Source: a virus. Taken from it: a stretch of 21,223 nt of DNA. The notes beneath the pieces were generated by a model. That model made no database searches and was not told where the DNA came from. It was given only the letters and a program-made list of their open reading frames with translations. Shown here piece after piece: positions 12,136 to 19,530 of this stretch. Each line of letters starts with the position of its first letter. Position 1 is the first letter of the stretch. The DNA lies in IMG/VR virus record IMGVR_UViG_3300030000_000058, positions 1 through 21,223 of that record; one strand, written 5' to 3'. The translations under genes were made by a program, and so were the position numbers.

Positions 12136-15100
12136 TTATGCTTTAGCAACAGCATTGAAAATTCTGTCACCATGTTGCTGTGCATCTGTTGTGATAGACG
12201 CCCATACTTTTCCATCAACTATAATTGTACTTTGAACGGTCATTGGTTGATTGCTATTTGAACCGCCACCGCTACTATTCATAGCCATTACAACAGCTTC
12301 ATAAACTGCGGGTCCAACGGCTTGAGCGATACCACCTTCTATTTGAGAATTATTTGCGACCGCCGTTCCACCGTTTGAGCTTGCACCAACCATTTCGGGT
12401 CCTTTTTCTCTGGCAATGAATACTTGACCTGGTCCTACTAAACCACCATTTGCCCTTTTCTGAATCCTAGATAGATTTAAGGCTACATTTCCAGTTGTTA
12501 CGGATGGATTCATACCCAATTGTATTTCAGTTCCAGATAATTTCTGACTTAAACTTTCAATGAATGTACTTCCCGCCCTTGCTCCGTATGCTGATAAATC
12601 AAGTTGGCTAAACGCCGTTGCGATTCCATTAACTGCGTTATATGCGGTTGACGTGATTGCATCTGCATGAAAATTATTTAAAAATGAAACAGTTGCGTTG
12701 TATCCAGAGACCGCTAATGATGATGCAACGTTGGTAAACGCATTGCTAATATTTATAGCTGAATTGCTAGCATTAGTCGCTAGATTTCCGAATGATCCAC
12801 TAGCACTGCCCATTGAAGTAGAAACATTGGTTGCCACATTAGCCGAACATAATGAAATAGTATTTGTTGCTTGTACTGTTGCATCTGCCGTTCCAGTAAC
12901 CGCCGAAGATGCTTGTGTTTGTGCACCCGATACTACTTGAGCCACGGACGTTGAATTTACTCCATAGTTCGTCATGTAATCAGTCGCGTACTGGATTGAT
13001 GTATTTAATTCTCCTTGTTTTGATGTTAAATTATCAACGGCGGTTTGATTAATTTGCTCCGATGTAGTTAATCCGTAAACAGTTTCTCTCTGTGCATTTA
13101 ACGCATTTATAGTTTCTCTACTTGATTGAGTTCCTTTGTCAGCAGCATCTTTTTGAATTCTTGCATATTCTGCATTTGCATCTGATAACTTCTTTTGGCT
13201 ATCTTTTAATGCATCTGTAGCCTTACCCAAATCCTTAATATTGGAATATTTTTGTTTATATGCTTCTACTAAATCAGATTCAGCGGCTTGCGTCATATAA
13301 TACTCTTGCGTTTTAGTGATAAGTTTTTCTATTTCCTCTTTTGTTCCCTTGTATCTTCCAGTTTGCTTGTCTATTAACCCGTTCAATTCTGGAATCTGAC
13401 CGATTAATGTATCTGCATATCCTACTAATCTTTTTTGTTCATCTGCGCTTAAATTTTGCTTATCAGCAAGGTGATAATACATTTGTGACAACATCTCTAA
13501 CGAACCCGCTTGAGCATCTGCATTATCTAAATTATCCTTATTTGTTTTTATGAGGTTTTCGGTATTATCACAAGCCAATTGTGTTGATTCGGCTAGCTCC
13601 TTAGTTTTGTTTACATATTGTCCAATCGCCGAACTATCATAGGTAGCTTTACTGAATGCCGATATTGCGCTTACTAAAGCAACGACCGCTCCTACAATCA
13701 GCATTACCTTATTCATTTCTAATACATTTAAAAACGAACCAAATGCGATTTTTATATTATTTATCATAGCAATAGCCTTCGCTAACGTTGCGAATACGAG
13801 TAACGTCGTTATAAATCCGCCAAGCGCTGCACCCAATGATTTAACAACATTTTCTGGGATTGCACCTATTGCTTTAGCCAATACATTTAATGCGCCGGCT
13901 AATACACTTGATAACACCGATATTGTTGGCTTAAGAACGATTGCAAGGCCTTCTATAAATGTAATAAGTCCTTTACCTACATTGATTGCAAATGGTGCTA
14001 ATGCTTTGAATAGATTCGAAAGCGCATTTGACAAGCTGCTCCACTTCACTGATTTTATTAAATTATTTGCTACATCTAGTAATCTAGGCAATCCCTCACC
14101 TAGCGTCCATTTTCCAATTGGAATCAAGAAGTCCGAAACAAAACTTCCTAAAGTATCCCAAGCAAATGTACCAAATTTTGATAATCCATCATTCCAAAGA
14201 TTTTCAACGGCTTTAACACTAGGTTCTGCGTATTTCGCAATTCCTTCAAAGAATCCTATAATATCATTCGCGTATTGATTAGCCGTATTGTTCATTCCAC
14301 CAAATGCTGCATCCCAAACAGATTGATAATCAGCAAGTGATTTTGATAATGCATCGGTCAAATCTATTGGCTGTGAGTTTGCTCCACTCGCTGTTGATGA
14401 ACTTGACTCACTCCCCAACGGGTTGATCTCGTCAATTCCAAGAAAAGCATTTTTCGCATTTTTAGCACTATCCGCGACGCCATCTATGGAATCACTTGTA
14501 TCATCTGCATTATCTGCTAATTCTCCAAGCGCATCAGAATAACCCGCACTTGATTGTCCAATAATTTTAGATAAGTCAATTCCTAACATTGAACTTACCC
14601 AATCGAATAATCTTCTAATCGCAATAACTAAACCGTTAACATATGGAAGAACGCTTGCAACTACTGGAAGAAACATATTTCCTATAGTTCTTGAAAGTGC
14701 AGCGAAATTATTTTGAAGTAGCCTTAATTGATTTGATGGAGACATAATCGTATTTGCTAAATCACCATAAGCAGCTTTTGATTGGTCAAGAATTGCAATT
14801 GCTCTTAATTGCATTTTCTCGCCTTGAGTCATATCTTTAACGGATTTCTCAATTCCCGCCGCGTAAGCATATTGTTGCAATGTAGCCACGGTGGTATCAA
14901 TGCCCAGCTTGTAAAGTGCGCGACTTTGACCGATTAAGCCTGACGTAAAGGCAGTTTGAATAGAACTTTGGCTTAAGTTTCTAAATGAACTCATATCACC
15001 ACTAAGCATTGTTAATGCTTTTGCGGTAGTTGTTCCCGCTTCGCCGGTCAATCCTAACGAGTTTGTTACTTGTTCAAGTCCCGCGCTATAATTTGTCAAT

Positions 15101-16026
15101 GATGTTACATCAAGACCAAGATTTGACGATTGATTATCTGTGAGCGTTCCATTTGCATTCATATTGAATCCACTCATTTTAGAAATGGTTTCCGTCATTC
15201 TATCCTGGAATGAATCTCCGTAACTTTGAGCGTTTTCATATCCGTACTTTGCATAGTCCTTTGACCATTCATCTGATACCTTACCCATTGTTACATTGTA
15301 GAAATTGTACTGTTCTATGTAATCCATAGATGACGTGATTGCGCTTCCAAGACCTTTAAATGCTTTTATCAACACATAATAATTTGCATACAACTTTCCG
15401 ATTTGACTAGCAAGTGATTTGGAACTTACTGTTGCGTTCTTGGCTGACGAATCGTAAGACTTTAAGCCATTAGCCATAGATTTACTAGCGCTGCCTACTT
15501 TTGAACCTTGTGCGCTTAAATTAGCCATTGCTGTAGTCATTTTGATTAGATTACTCGATACGTTTGGAGCCTTTGAAAGCGTTGTCATTAACTCAGTTAA
15601 GGCTTTCCCTAGTAATGGCATATTGGTAATAGCATTGCTTGTACCTTTATTACCGAATTTAGCAATGCTTTTAACAACCTCTCCTAGTTCTATCGCATTT
15701 TTAGATACAGAACTAAGACCCGATAATGATTTTGCCATTTCCGTTAATGAATCAGCTGTATAGTTTAATGCTGCGGGTCTTACATTTGCTAATTTCGTTA
15801 TATTGCTCGCAAGTCTTGTGAAATCAGTTGTCTTGACACTGTTCATTCCTTGCATAGCGGTTGATAATTTAGCTACACCATTTGAAAGGCCTTGAAGTCC
15901 ACTTCCATTTAATCCAGTTAAACTAGATTTAACTCCGTTCAGTTTTGAAATTAAGCTATCAAGTTGTGTGTTTGCACTACTCGCATCCGACTTAATCTTT
16001 ACCTCAAGGCGGTCTAGTTCGCCCAT
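12136..16026 (-). CDS. Tape measure protein
   Basis: I start this at the ATG at 16026, which has the ribosome binding site AAGGGTGGTGG; the open frame extends to a GTG at 16038 that overlaps that site. The 1296-aa length and composition are those of a siphophage tape measure: low-complexity Ser/Asn/Ala helices at the N-terminus, hydrophobic segments at about 680-795 that may enter the host membrane, a long charged coiled coil at about 905-990, then Ala/Ser/Thr-rich repeats and a conserved C-terminal ANGGLVGPGQVFIAREKGPE motif. At about 0.15 nm per residue the tail would be near 190 nm. It follows the tail chaperone genes, as expected. No peptidoglycan hydrolase domain was seen. Confidence 0.92.
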   Translation of the reverse strand: MGELDRLEVKIKSDASSANTQLDSLISKLNGVKSSLTGLNGSGLQGLSNGVAKLSTAMQGMNSVKTTDFTRLASNITKLANVRPAALNYTADSLTEMAKSLSGLSSVSKNAIELGEVVKSIAKFGNKGTSNAITNMPLLGKALTELMTTLSKAPNVSSNLIKMTTAMANLSAQGSKVGSASKSMANGLKSYDSSAKNATVSSKSLASQIGKLYANYYVLIKAFKGLGSAITSSMDYIEQYNFYNVTMGKVSDEWSKDYAKYGYENAQSYGDSFQDRMTETISKMSGFNMNANGTLTDNQSSNLGLDVTSLTNYSAGLEQVTNSLGLTGEAGTTTAKALTMLSGDMSSFRNLSQSSIQTAFTSGLIGQSRALYKLGIDTTVATLQQYAYAAGIEKSVKDMTQGEKMQLRAIAILDQSKAAYGDLANTIMSPSNQLRLLQNNFAALSRTIGNMFLPVVASVLPYVNGLVIAIRRLFDWVSSMLGIDLSKIIGQSSAGYSDALGELADNADDTSDSIDGVADSAKNAKNAFLGIDEINPLGSESSSSTASGANSQPIDLTDALSKSLADYQSVWDAAFGGMNNTANQYANDIIGFFEGIAKYAEPSVKAVENLWNDGLSKFGTFAWDTLGSFVSDFLIPIGKWTLGEGLPRLLDVANNLIKSVKWSSLSNALSNLFKALAPFAINVGKGLITFIEGLAIVLKPTISVLSSVLAGALNVLAKAIGAIPENVVKSLGAALGGFITTLLVFATLAKAIAMINNIKIAFGSFLNVLEMNKVMLIVGAVVALVSAISAFSKATYDSSAIGQYVNKTKELAESTQLACDNTENLIKTNKDNLDNADAQAGSLEMLSQMYYHLADKQNLSADEQKRLVGYADTLIGQIPELNGLIDKQTGRYKGTKEEIEKLITKTQEYYMTQAAESDLVEAYKQKYSNIKDLGKATDALKDSQKKLSDANAEYARIQKDAADKGTQSSRETINALNAQRETVYGLTTSEQINQTAVDNLTSKQGELNTSIQYATDYMTNYGVNSTSVAQVVSGAQTQASSAVTGTADATVQATNTISLCSANVATNVSTSMGSASGSFGNLATNASNSAINISNAFTNVASSLAVSGYNATVSFLNNFHADAITSTAYNAVNGIATAFSQLDLSAYGARAGSTFIESLSQKLSGTEIQLGMNPSVTTGNVALNLSRIQKRANGGLVGPGQVFIAREKGPEMVGASSNGGTAVANNSQIEGGIAQAVGPAVYEAVVMAMNSSGGGSNSNQPMTVQSTIIVDGKVWASITTDAQQHGDRIFNAVAKA

Positions 16027-16081
16027 AAATTCCACCACCCTTCAATGATTACTAGATGGCGCTCTGGGCGCTCTGATTTAT

Positions 16082-16875
16082 TTATTGTCCTAATCCTTGC
16101 GATTCTAACGATTTCGCCCATGTAGCCATTTCGGCGACCGCTTGACGTTCATTGATTTCGATATCATCTGGTTCTTTTTTATTACTAGCCGTAAAGAACT
16201 CAATTGGCTTTTCTGGGAACTTACCACCGAATGCCGTACTAATTGCTAACTTTGTATATATTCCATTAAGATAAGCAATAGATTCTTGGTCTTTTAAGTC
16301 AAGCTTTCGTTTTCTTTCAAATGAAATTCTATATGGAGCTAGCTTTGTTGGGTTCAAATGTGGAAATCGTTCATCGGAAATGCCATACATTAATGCATTT
16401 GGCATAAATTCATTATTTATTAATTCTGTAAAGTTGATGGGACCTTCTTCTTGTGTCCTTGTAGTTTCGGAGCTGTTAATTTCTTCGCATTCTCGGTCAG
16501 TGTCTCCAATACTGCTGTCAGACCGATTAAATCTAAAAAACCATCTGTTTCCATTTGCTTATTTAATGCAGCAAAAACACCATAGAAATTGGCATCTTTC
16601 TTGCCCTTATTTTCATTAAAATATTGTTTGAGAAGTTCCTTTGCCGTTGACATACTATCAACTGGATTATGTTCAAGTAATCCCGCATAAAATAATGTAG
16701 CGACTGTACTTGGTTTTCCCGCCATTGAAACTAATACTTTCCCCGCATCACCTTGCATCGAACCATCTGCGGAATTTGCTACTAAATCAAAAAGTGAAGT
16801 AACGCAATCATCATAAAGCGCAGCTTCAAAAGTAAATTCTATCTTGTAAGTCTTTTCTCCAATTTTAATATCCAT
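16082..16875 (-). CDS. Tail assembly chaperone GT (-1 frameshift fusion)
   Basis: Predicted product of ribosomes that slip -1 at T TTT TTA (16540-16534): codons 16875-16534 in frame G, then 16534-16082 in the -1 frame, 264 aa in total. The -1 frame has a stop eight codons before the slip site and is then open for 150 codons to 16082. The downstream part alone (107 aa from ATG at 16405, starting MPNALMYGI) has no ribosome binding site. Its sequence is hydrophilic with a helical C-terminus. In siphophages G and GT together coat the tape measure before tail tube assembly, and their ratio is set by frameshifting. Position before the tape measure gene fits this exactly. Confidence 0.8.
16420..16875 (-). 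CDS. Tail assembly chaperone G
   Basis: The zero-frame product is 151 aa when started at the ATG at 16875, with AAGGAG 11 bases upstream; an ATG at 16884 is possible but too close to that site, and the frame opening at 16911 lies inside a terminator hairpin. It starts MDIKIGEKTYKIEFTFEAAL, a common beginning of this protein type in Gram-positive phages, and includes LFYAGLLEHNP and a helical Lys-rich C-terminus. It should cover the tape measure protein during tail assembly and be absent from the finished virion. It is the more abundant partner of the GT fusion. Confidence 0.85.
   Translation of the reverse strand: MDIKIGEKTYKIEFTFEAALYDDCVTSLFDLVANSADGSMQGDAGKVLVSMAGKPSTVATLFYAGLLEHNPVDSMSTAKELLKQYFNENKGKKDANFYGVFAALNKQMETDGFLDLIGLTAVLETLTENAKKLTAPKLQGHKKKVPSTLQN
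16493..16540 (-). promoter_or_regulatory. Programmed -1 ribosomal frameshift signal
   Basis: The zero frame reads GGT TTT TTA, giving the canonical heptamer T TTT TTA at 16540-16534. After a 7-base spacer (16533-16527) a stem TCGGTC/GACCGA (16526-16521 with 16498-16493) closes a 22-base loop. It is the only X XXY YYZ heptamer between the last -1 frame stop upstream and the zero-frame stop at 16420. Confidence 0.8.
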
Positions 16876-16900
16876 AGTTCTCATTTCTCCTTTTAATTTG

Positions 16901-16928
16901 AAAAAAGGCAAGGGGTTTAATCCTCGCC
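16901..16928 (-). terminator. Hairpin terminator after major tail protein
   Basis: On the minus strand GGCGAGG (16928-16922), 8-base loop, CCTTGCC (16913-16907): seven pairs with one G-U, then six T residues (16906-16901). It lies between the major tail protein and chaperone genes and probably causes partial termination so that tail tube protein is made in excess. Confidence 0.8.
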
Positions 16929-16944
16929 TAATTATTGTTATTAG

Positions 16945-17433
16945 TTACGCTTTTGGTGCTACTGTGAATGTTGATATTCCCAAGGCTACTGCTTCGGTTA
17001 CTGTGAATGTTGCAAAAACATCTATTGGTGCTGTGTTCGGAATGATTGATACTGATAAAGGAATTATTCCATCATCAACATCACCTGGAACTGCCGAAAT
17101 CTGTGCAACGTAAGAATACTTTGCGAGTCCACCAAGACCGTCAGTACCGTAAAGATGGATAACATCAACCTTTTTACCCGCCATTGCATTAATCGCATCA
17201 AGATAAGTCCTTTCATCAAGAAATCCTTCTGCTTTTATTAATCCCGACTGTGCTCTGCCAGTTTCAAACGTTTGAACCATATCTTCAAGTGTGGATGATT
17301 CTTTTACGTCTGGATCCTTTATTGGAGATGGAATCTTTGTTGCCCTAACTAATAACTTGTAGGTGCCCGCTAATGTTGCGTTTTCTGTAGCGTGTTCTCT
17401 AAATATAATTCTTGATTTTAAGCCTGTTGCCAT
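16945..17433 (-). CDS. Major tail (tube) protein
   Basis: The 162-aa product fits a siphophage tube protein in size, order (tail terminator upstream, G/GT and tape measure downstream) and character: beta-rich, no cysteine, an N-terminal TGLKSRIIF segment and a central helix (LDERTYLDAINAM). GGAGGAAAC ribosome binding site is strong. The C-terminus repeats the element TFTV: a 13-base direct repeat (ACTGTGAATGTTG at 16961 and 17000) sits exactly 39 bases apart in frame. Terminator-like hairpins flank the gene on both sides, consistent with separate control of a highly expressed protein. Confidence 0.8.
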   Translation of the reverse strand: MATGLKSRIIFREHATENATLAGTYKLLVRATKIPSPIKDPDVKESSTLEDMVQTFETGRAQSGLIKAEGFLDERTYLDAINAMAGKKVDVIHLYGTDGLGGLAKYSYVAQISAVPGDVDDGIIPLSVSIIPNTAPIDVFATFTVTEAVALGISTFTVAPKA

Positions 17434-17456
17434 AATTGTTTCCTCCTATTTTGAGT

Positions 17457-17481
17457 AAAAAAATAAGCCCTTAAAGGACTT
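17457..17481 (-). terminator. Weak hairpin terminator before major tail protein
   Basis: On the minus strand AAGTCC (17481-17476), 5-base loop, GGGCTT (17470-17465), then ATTTTTTT. Six pairs with one G-U, so weak; it may act as an attenuator or as a 5' stabilising structure of the tail tube transcript. Confidence 0.55.
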
Positions 17482-17484
17482 TTG

Positions 17485-17892
17485 TTAAACGGTATCATCA
17501 TCAGAAATGGTTCGACTATATCTTCCGACACGCTTTAAAATAGTCGCATCTGATAAATTATCAATTTTTGCGAATCCAAATATACGTTTGTAATACATCG
17601 TTTTCATTGCATCATCTGCTACCTTCGCAATACCTCGGCTAATAGATAATGCAGAATCCGTATTTGTATATATCTCGATTTTGATTGCAGAACCAACGGA
17701 AAGTTCGTCATTCTCTAAATTCGTTCCATTAATTGAATTATCAATCTGTTCAATTACTATTGTAGGGAATACTGTTGGGGCAATCGTTGGAGTTGCTGTT
17801 GAAAAATTATATTTCGTATACTTCTGTGCAACTAAATACTGTGTTATCAAATATTTTAATTTCGTATACACGATACTTTCCACATCAATCAT
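17485..17892 (-). CDS. Tail terminator protein
   Basis: The 135-aa protein begins MIDVESIVYTKLKYLITQYL and has the alternation of helix and strands (TVFPTIVIEQIDNS, GSAIKIEIYTNTD) of tail completion proteins that cap the tube and join it to the head. The start overlaps the end of the gp10-like gene by four bases (ATGA), indicating coupling. It lies directly before the major tail protein gene, the standard position. Family assignment is by position and general pattern, not by a diagnostic motif. Confidence 0.68.
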   Translation of the reverse strand: MIDVESIVYTKLKYLITQYLVAQKYTKYNFSTATPTIAPTVFPTIVIEQIDNSINGTNLENDELSVGSAIKIEIYTNTDSALSISRGIAKVADDAMKTMYYKRIFGFAKIDNLSDATILKRVGRYSRTISDDDTV

Positions 17893-18389
17893 TTAGCGAA
17901 TACCTCCTTCGCAATAGCATTTACTCTCTTTCGTAACTCAATGGCTGTTTCCCACATAAAAGGCTTTGATGGTTGACCTTGAGACCAAAACCATTGTCCA
18001 TCTTTTTCATAGAACCAACCCTTTTCACCGTGTTCGTTAACGTCATATTTCCAACTAATAAGTGAAGTCATTGGATGTGGATTTTCAGAACCTATTATCC
18101 CGAATCCGAATTCAACGAAAGGAGCCCACGCACAATCAGTATATGTGACCCATGTAGCACCATCTTTCGTACTTCCTTGATATTCTGTATCTAAACTAGA
18201 AATAAGTTCGCCACTGTAGATTGCGCCCTCTTCTGCTATGTTTACCCTTGCTATATATACGCCCTCTTCTGCCAATCGCTCAGCAAGAATCTTTGTTTTG
18301 TAATTTATTTCAGCCTTGAAGTTTTCGACTTCTTTAATTGCTTTTGTTATTTCAGCAACGGAAAATCCAAATGATATTACTTTTGCCAT
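17889..18389 (-). CDS. HK97 gp10-like neck protein
   Basis: I use the ATG at 18389 (AGGTGG ribosome binding site, one base after the upstream stop codon); the frame opening at 18428 would overlap the previous gene. The 166-aa product has the N-terminal helix (AKVISFGFSVAEITKAI), the long helix with LAERLAEEGVYIARVNI and the YSGELISSL segment followed by APFVEFGFG, all typical of HK97 gp10/putative tail component proteins. It forms part of the head-tail joining region. Tryptophan-rich GQWFWSQG near the C-terminus precedes the conserved PFMWET. Neighbours and order fit. Confidence 0.85.
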   Translation of the reverse strand: MAKVISFGFSVAEITKAIKEVENFKAEINYKTKILAERLAEEGVYIARVNIAEEGAIYSGELISSLDTEYQGSTKDGATWVTYTDCAWAPFVEFGFGIIGSENPHPMTSLISWKYDVNEHGEKGWFYEKDGQWFWSQGQPSKPFMWETAIELRKRVNAIAKEVFAK

Positions 18390-18390
18390 A

Positions 18391-18828
18391 TCATTCCACC
18401 TCATTCTTAGTAATCGCCTTGAGAGCAATTGTCAATGAATTAAGACTTTTAGCAACTGGGGCGGCGATTGAATAATCTGCACTATCCTTATTGGCTGTTC
18501 CATCCGCATTCAATATTGGAGTAGTTTCATACCATATAAGAGAAGTTTGTTTGATTGGTAATTTCATATTACAAGATGAAATAGTTCTGGTGAAATCAAG
18601 TGAAGTTCCAAAAACTGCTGTCTCTGAATCACCTTTTCCCGCCGAAATATTTGCTTTAAATAAAACTGGCGCTGAATATCCAGTTGTTACACCTTTTTCA
18701 ATCGGAACTTGAACACCATCAATGTCGACGTAAAGGATGTTTCCATTTTCATCTTTTTCGTATTCTATAATTTTTGCACCATAAAGGGCGTAATATAATG
18801 TTTGTTTGTTTCTTTCTAATGACCTCAT
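18391..18828 (-). CDS. Head closure (stopper) candidate
   Basis: The 145-aa product starts at the ATG at 18828 (ribosome binding site TAGGAG, 8 bases upstream) and begins MRSLERNKQTLYYALYG. It contains KDENGNILYVDIDG and PVLFKANISAGKG, features of a beta-rich phage structural protein frequent in Lachnospiraceae phages between the connector and gp10-like genes. This slot corresponds to the head-closure or stopper protein of HK97-like phages. A Trp-Tyr-Glu-Thr (WYETTP) element is present. I do not know a named family for certain. One base separates it from the gp10-like start. Confidence 0.65.
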   Translation of the reverse strand: MRSLERNKQTLYYALYGAKIIEYEKDENGNILYVDIDGVQVPIEKGVTTGYSAPVLFKANISAGKGDSETAVFGTSLDFTRTISSCNMKLPIKQTSLIWYETTPILNADGTANKDSADYSIAAPVAKSLNSLTIALKAITKNEVE

Positions 18829-18862
18829 ATTACACACTCCTAATCTTTAATAAAATAAGACG

Positions 18863-18931
18863 CTATGCTCTCCCAACCCCTTGCATATATAAATTAGCAT
18901 CTTTCCCTTGCGACATTTTACTGTCGCGCAT
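18863..18931 (-). CDS. 22-aa mini-ORF with 5' hairpin
   Basis: The frame starts at 18931 and ends at TAG 18865-18863, filling most of the gap between the Tad2-like gene and the head-closure gene. Composition is protein-like: MRDSKMSQGKDANLYMQGVG. The ribosome binding site (AAGATGG) is weak. A perfect 6-bp hairpin (GCGACA/TGTCGC, 18910-18927) spans codons 2 to 7. It may be a genuine micro-protein, or a translated leader, or chance. Confidence 0.35.
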   Translation of the reverse strand: MRDSKMSQGKDANLYMQGVGRA

Positions 18932-18943
18932 CCATCTTAATTA

Positions 18944-19177
18944 CTAAATAACTTTCCAATCCTCTGCAAGAGTATCGTTAACAGATGGTACCCAAGTACT
19001 CATAGTGTCATTGACATTTTTAATTGCAAAGAATGGATTCAGTTTCACTCGCCCGATTCCTCTATATGGAATTTCACAATCATTAATCTGCACAATCCAC
19101 ATATTTTTACCGTTCCAACCATTACGAGCAACTTTATTACCTTGCTTTAATTCTTCTAACGCTTTTCCAAAACTCAT
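18944..19177 (-). CDS. tad2: Tad2-like anti-Thoeris protein (DUF2829)
   Basis: The 77-aa protein has the whole DUF2829 pattern: MSFGKALEELKQGNKVARNG with GW immediately after, a central hydrophobic MWIV strand, and a C-terminal PFFAIKNV followed by WVPSVNDTLAEDW. DUF2829 proteins of the Tad2 group are oligomeric sponges that sequester cyclic ADP-ribose signals made by Thoeris TIR enzymes and so prevent abortive defence; some relatives also act on other cyclic nucleotides. Residues G-W at 20-21 and the terminal EDW are family-typical. It lies between the head-tail connector and the head-closure genes in the late operon, with a GGAG ribosome binding site. Identification is by recall of the family pattern; target molecule not testable here. 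Confidence 0.85.
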   Translation of the reverse strand: MSFGKALEELKQGNKVARNGWNGKNMWIVQINDCEIPYRGIGRVKLNPFFAIKNVNDTMSTWVPSVNDTLAEDWKVI

Positions 19178-19195
19178 AATTGCTCCATTTCTAAA

Positions 19196-19510
19196 TTACA
19201 GTGTTCCAACAATAGTTACGATTCCATCAAGGAAACTAGAAGGGATTCCCGCACTTTCATATCCACGATTTGTACCGTTTTCATTATGGCTTTTTTCACC
19301 TTCACTGCCTTTTCGATTATAAAGGTATGCCGCTATATCGAGTATTTCACTTTCATAATCGGCTAATATAATTGCCTTTTGTGCTTCTGTACAACCATAA
19401 GGTCTACGTGCTTTTACCACTGCTGAAACAGCACGGTTAAGCTTAAGGGTGAGATAATCATCTTCACCCTCGCCTAGTTCTATCTTGAGTTTTTCTAATA
19501 ATGATTCCAC
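19196..19510 (-). CDS. Head-tail connector (gp6-like adaptor)
   Basis: The start is uncertain: the frame opens with GTG at 19519, overlapping the AAGGTAGG ribosome binding site, while the GTG at 19510 is better spaced and is used here (104 aa). The mostly helical protein (LLEKLKIELGEGEDDYLTLKLNRA) matches the small adaptor that forms a ring under the portal. It lies 20 bases after the capsid gene stop and before the Tad2-like gene. A tyrosine-rich middle (AYLYNRKGSEG) is typical. Both candidate starts are GTG, unlike neighbouring genes. Confidence 0.72.
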   Translation of the reverse strand: MESLLEKLKIELGEGEDDYLTLKLNRAVSAVVKARRPYGCTEAQKAIILADYESEILDIAAYLYNRKGSEGEKSHNENGTNRGYESAGIPSSFLDGIVTIVGTL

Positions 19511-19530
19511 CCTTATCACCTACCTTTTAT

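Noticed and set aside
16082-16405. The 107-aa ORF as an independent gene
   Set aside because: No ribosome binding site precedes its ATG, and the frame is open upstream to a canonical slippery site, so it is annotated as the end of the GT fusion.
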